This document shows, one piece after another, positions 61,201 to 64,000 of a DNA stretch of 64,000 nt. Made by a program: the position numbers and the translations under genes. The first letter of the stretch is position 1; the number at the start of each line of letters is the position of its first letter. Location of the stretch: NCBI RefSeq assembly GCF_006064855.1, contig NZ_CP040753.1, positions 2,770,001 through 2,834,000 on the forward strand, in the 5' to 3' direction. Below the pieces are notes generated by a model. The model was given only the letters and a program-made list of their open reading frames with translations. It made no database searches and was not told the DNA's origin. This DNA is from Sulfitobacter sp. BSw21498 (GTDB lineage Bacteria > Pseudomonadota > Alphaproteobacteria > Rhodobacterales > Rhodobacteraceae).

Positions 61201-63943
61201 GGTTGGCCGTGACGGTTTCGGCATCGAACGTGTGCGCCAGCAGATCACTGTTGTTGCCCCCGGCAAGCCCGCAAAATTCGAGGTGATCTTGCCCGCCACC
61301 GCACCTGCATCGCCGACCGATGTGATCCCGGTTGTGGTGCGTGTTCTGGATGCCCGTGGCCTGCCTGTGCCTACCTCCGGCACCGTGACGCTAAGCGCCA
61401 AGCTGGCACTTTGGGACGTAGCAGACATCCGCGAAGGCACCCCCGGCGTGCAGGTCTATCTCGACAACGGCGAGGCGACCTTTGGGCTGATCCCGCCACA
61501 GGTTGCCGGCACGGACCGTATCACCATCAGCGGTGCCTTTGGTCGCGCCGAAGAGACCATCACGTTCACACCTGATCTGGACCAACGCATCATGATTGGC
61601 GTGATCGAAGGAGCCGTGGCCTTGGGTGGTGCGAAGGGCGAACTGCTGAACGCGGACCGCTTCAGCTCTTTCGAAGATACCACCACCGGTCTGCGCGGCG
61701 AAGTGTATCTGAAGGGCGTGATCTCGGGCGATGCGCTGCTGACCTTGCGGTATAGCTCGGACCGCGACACCGAAGATCGCCTGTTCCGCGACATCCGCGG
61801 CGATGAATTCTATCCGGTCTATGGCGATAACTCCGAACGCGGCTTTGACGCGCAATCTTCGGAAAACCTCTATGTCAAAGTCGAAAAGGGGCGTTCCTAT
61901 ATCCTGTACGGTGACATCGCGATCGAACCCGAAGCCAGCGCCTTGAAGCTTGACGGGATGCGGCGTGTGGTGACCGGTGCCAAGGCACATTGGGAAAACG
62001 ACAAGGTCGGCGTGACACTCTTCGGTGCCCGCACCGCCCAAGAGCAACGCGTGCAGGAATTCCCCGGGCGTGGTGTTTCCGGCCCCTACGATCTGGATCT
62101 GGACGGCTATGTTCAAGGCTCCGAACGGGTCGAACTGCTGGTGCGTGACGAAGAGGGCGGTGATGTGATCTCTACCACCGCACTGCGCCGTGGCACCGAC
62201 TACCTGCTCGATTTCTTTGGCAATTCGATCACCTTTGACGATGCCGTGCGCCAGTTCGACGGTCAGGGCAATCCTGTGTCGGTCCGCGTGACCTACGAAG
62301 TGGACGTGGAAGGGGCTGATCGCTACTGGCTCTATGGCGGGGAGGTAAACGTCGCGTTGACCGACCGCACCACCGTTGGCGCGCGTATTGTTCATGCGGA
62401 CGCCGAACGGGGCAATGCCGCCCGAGAGCGGCTGCATTCAGCCTATATTCGCCACGAGGGGACGCAGGGTGGCGTATGGGAAGCCGAAGCCGGGCGTTCC
62501 GAAGATGCGAATGGTGTATCGGATACCGCCTACCGCCTGTCCTATGACATCCGCAAGGAAACCGGTCACTTCAACTTTGAAATGGTGCACACAGGGACCA
62601 AGTTCGCCGCGCGCGGTGGTCTGGCGCTGCCCGGTACCACCCGTGCAAGGTTGAACTACGGTTTTGAAATCGACGGGAGCAGCGACTTTGTGCTCGGTGT
62701 GGATTATGTGCGTGACCGCACCTCTGCCATAGAGCGTCTGACTGTCGATGCTGTCTATGCCAAGGAGTTCAGCACAAACTTCAAGGGCTACATCGGGCTG
62801 GAGTACCGCCTGGACCACACTGCGACCTCCAAAAAGACCCATCCCGGTCTGATCCTTGGTGGCCACTGGACCCCGGCGAACCGCCCCGGCACCGTCATCA
62901 CCGCAGAGCTGCGTCATCCCTTTGGCAGCTCTGACCGACCGACGGAGCTGACCTTGGGCATGTACCGCGAGCCCGTTCCTGGCTGGCGCGCCTATAGCGA
63001 GGTCGAGATGACCTTTGGTGACGACACCGTGACCACACACGCCAAGCTTGGTTTCTCTTACGACCTGAACGACTGGCTGCGCGGAAGCACGGATTTCGTC
63101 AAAGGCTTGGGGTCTTCGGACACCTTGTTTACCCAAGCAATGATGGGCAAATGGGCGATGAACGGGAACACGACTTTCAGCTTCGGAATCGAACATTCCC
63201 GCAGCATGGAAACCGACGATCACCGTCTGACCAGCGTGGCCCTTGGCGCGAAATGGGGTTCCAGTGCGCAAAGCTGGGTGGGGGATGCCGATGCGGACAC
63301 AACGTTCGAAGACACCGGCAACACCCATTATGCGAGCTTTGGTATCGCGGGTAAGATCACGCCGGACTTCACCATGTTAGGGCGCACCCGCGTCGCATTG
63401 GACAAGCGTGAAGGCCGTGACCACCGGCGTATCCGGTCGCGCGCCGGGATCGCCTATCGCCCGGTTCACGATCCACGCCTCGAAGTTCTGGCATGGTATG
63501 AGCACCGCATCGAGCAGCGCGAGACCAAGTCAGTGACCCATATGTGGTCTGTTGATGCTTCCTACGAAATGGATGCCGATTTGCGCTTGAACGCTAAATA
63601 CGCGGGCCAGTCGCAACGGGTGACGACATCGGGCGGCATCTCTGCCCGTGCCCTAACCCAGCTGCTTCAGGCCGGCTTTAACTACGAGTTTGGCAACAAC
63701 CGGTTCCAGATTGGCATGAACGTCGCGCATCTGTGGGACAACCAAGGCAACATGACCAACGGCATCGGTGCAGAGATCGGCTTTGCCCCGACCAAGGGTG
63801 CGTTGATCGCCTTGGGCTATAACCGCGCGACGAACAAATCCTCCCTGCGCAGCGACCTGTATCAGGAAGGGCTTTACCTTCGGTTCAAGCTGCTGCTCGA
63901 CAACTCCCTCTGGGATCGTCTGGACGGCTTTATGGAGGGATAA
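58205..63943 (+). CDS. Giant outer-membrane protein: DUF11-like and SdrD-type domains with C-terminal barrel
   Basis: 1912 residues. Signal peptide (1-33, cleavage near TAA-KQ), then an N-terminal module like that of the 883-residue protein (AGTLIRNVAQTIYF, YSNAVDAKV, DANANGRIDNGE from Asp128), DUF11-like repeats to about 730, an SdrD B-type domain from 734 (GSVFLDCDKNG ... DMDGKYSLFGL), more Ig-like domains, and from about 1135 to the end about 780 residues of amphipathic strands like a large outer-membrane barrel, ending in a charged/aromatic tail. I start at ATG 58205 because the signal peptide begins there. Function unknown; adhesin, secretion pore or surface anchor are options. Confidence 0.8.
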   Translation: MGRTVHKTALRMMSCFWTFALVISLLPQGTAAKQVPAGTLIRNVAQTIYFNEALGIIETVYSNAVDAKVAAVPALDVNGYSELMLTRGAMAQYYFEVTNIGNVPLNADMTMSHQTGAAMMNDTSLVHDANANGRIDNGEATMNSGAPMFMDVGDTAQLIYEFRTSFHATPATLMQSVLSVSATSATRIASRRILSGAAVGKTTIVGSTLELQKEQTIREMEVETQLTYTLRLRNDSDGDVLAYGDVHGAQIRIDGTGATGVLLRDEIPLNARFHSITDPSAMVALYHAAGDARHDYQTTRPAGEVDAVAFFHEGDYEIGFARDPAFMVSAPMGLGDIEVANTARSFMKMEDRTVDIDSNTTVYRRDSSGAGILRFEHPETAEDQPHAVPNSDTRLRLTAGACNDTMSVDRVIVTLRSFLTGDVERVTATETEPNSGIFLTPAVPMARMDMPASGDNVVATTDGDRLIATADCADAALEDELLITPGNFLFNSLTNEPIGDVTIALMDMNTGAEMARRMTDARGFFSFGVMPGGEFQFAVMNAPEWDVPSVRADFPGFNRRVASAGFMASFRHSGGMLAVSDIPADPHYSLPLTLGKQADKDTVGAGEFVVYTLNFSNNMNQALIGAEILDRPPYGSQLVAGSVTFNGEPIEDLTIDPSGDMTYALGPLAPLSSHEVSYVMQFTAAAREGRNENTAVLIGRQAGTGTVIQSQTARAMVKLNNSGGVFAREATVIGSVFLDCDKNGIRGDHTEPGIPGVRIVTQEGLSVVTDMDGKYSLFGLRPITHAFLVQEETLPVGTEVTVTRTNDLLRGGSRLIPLRKGELRAEHFAVRDCTPEAMAEVAQRRKDFEEQPQSNALTAADLPIEGQRAPVRSVRSEAGVATTTQLTPRLMQRLDESRAANSVAEKASGRAQRQSLELLIKTLDDAPGFIDLTDGQTLDRRTQSVRVKGKGELSLGLLVNGRELSSDRVGERTRFEKNNTQALDFVAVKLNAGKNTLTLVGRDGFGIERVRQQITVVAPGKPAKFEVILPATAPASPTDVIPVVVRVLDARGLPVPTSGTVTLSAKLALWDVADIREGTPGVQVYLDNGEATFGLIPPQVAGTDRITISGAFGRAEETITFTPDLDQRIMIGVIEGAVALGGAKGELLNADRFSSFEDTTTGLRGEVYLKGVISGDALLTLRYSSDRDTEDRLFRDIRGDEFYPVYGDNSERGFDAQSSENLYVKVEKGRSYILYGDIAIEPEASALKLDGMRRVVTGAKAHWENDKVGVTLFGARTAQEQRVQEFPGRGVSGPYDLDLDGYVQGSERVELLVRDEEGGDVISTTALRRGTDYLLDFFGNSITFDDAVRQFDGQGNPVSVRVTYEVDVEGADRYWLYGGEVNVALTDRTTVGARIVHADAERGNAARERLHSAYIRHEGTQGGVWEAEAGRSEDANGVSDTAYRLSYDIRKETGHFNFEMVHTGTKFAARGGLALPGTTRARLNYGFEIDGSSDFVLGVDYVRDRTSAIERLTVDAVYAKEFSTNFKGYIGLEYRLDHTATSKKTHPGLILGGHWTPANRPGTVITAELRHPFGSSDRPTELTLGMYREPVPGWRAYSEVEMTFGDDTVTTHAKLGFSYDLNDWLRGSTDFVKGLGSSDTLFTQAMMGKWAMNGNTTFSFGIEHSRSMETDDHRLTSVALGAKWGSSAQSWVGDADADTTFEDTGNTHYASFGIAGKITPDFTMLGRTRVALDKREGRDHRRIRSRAGIAYRPVHDPRLEVLAWYEHRIEQRETKSVTHMWSVDASYEMDADLRLNAKYAGQSQRVTTSGGISARALTQLLQAGFNYEFGNNRFQIGMNVAHLWDNQGNMTNGIGAEIGFAPTKGALIALGYNRATNKSSLRSDLYQEGLYLRFKLLLDNSLWDRLDGFMEG

Positions 63944-63973
63944 AACGGCAAACACGTATCGTAGACAGGATAC

Positions 63974-64000
63974 AAAAAAGCCCCGGCACTAATGCCGGGG
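63974..64000. terminator. Terminator after the giant surface-protein gene (runs to window edge)
   Basis: CCCCGGCA (63981-63988) pairs with TGCCGGGG (63993-64000) over 8 bp with a CTAA loop. Six A residues lie to the left (a T tract for the opposite strand); the T tract for the plus strand would be beyond the window. Confidence 0.85.

Noticed and set aside
1..64000. Mobile elements, prophage, CRISPR, integron or attachment sites
   Set aside because: No transposase, integrase, direct-repeat array or tRNA-associated duplication seen; gene order and codon use look like core chromosome throughout.

Overview
The window is ordinary, gene-dense chromosome (about 60% G+C by eye) from a marine alphaproteobacterium of the Roseobacter group (Rhodobacterales). 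This is inferred from the porin type, a CenR-type regulator beside xthA, the leuS-lptE-holA and pmbA-cysQ-DUF4170-waaA-lpxK orders, and many DUF families typical of that group. I see no rRNA, tRNA, CRISPR array, prophage or insertion sequence. No species is claimed.

Layout. 1-5.9 kb (minus): lipid A/Kdo genes lpxK (cut by the window edge) and waaA, DUF4170, an inositol-phosphatase-family gene, pmbA, DUF2125. 6-9.4 kb: an SDR/crotonase pair, a 24-codon lipoprotein gene, a flavoprotein, a GST. 9.5-14 kb (minus): leuS-lptE-holA and a DUF3576 lipoprotein. 14-18.5 kb: porin, yggS, L,D-transpeptidase and ribA, CenR-like regulator, then a structured RNA candidate. 18.7-29.7 kb: xthA, cnoX-like thioredoxin, Lon-N protein, Trm112, ubiquinone hydroxylase, amidase, aminotransferase, ftsK-lolA, a lytic transglycosylase. 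30-40.2 kb: hspQ, ggt, an anti-sigma/STAS pair, thiolase, methionine sulfoxide reductase, LysE, RarD, NTF2-like protein, RluA, aldehyde dehydrogenase, peroxiredoxin.

40.3-54.5 kb is a formate dehydrogenase island. The minus strand reads DUF3305, DUF3306, TorD chaperone, small Tat protein, fdhA, fdhB, fdh gamma, an unnamed 43-residue membrane protein, then tungstate transporter genes tupB, tupC, tupA, ending at a strong terminator. Divergent from it, across a 336-bp spacer with a 25-bp inverted repeat, runs a tight five-gene block: a multi-cluster ferredoxin-like protein, DUF6494, an Mrp/NBP35 ATPase, a DUF4444 ligase-fold protein and DUF6505. The two arms look like one unit for making a periplasm-facing, Cys-type, probably tungsten-dependent formate dehydrogenase. 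The functions of the five-gene block are inference.

54.5-64 kb is a three-gene surface system behind a large palindrome: a 169-residue secreted DUF11-like protein, an 883-residue secreted multi-repeat protein, and a 1912-residue protein joining the same N-terminal module to an SdrD-type domain and a C-terminal outer-membrane barrel-like region. I know of no described function. This and the FDH accessory block are the best candidates for undescribed biology here.
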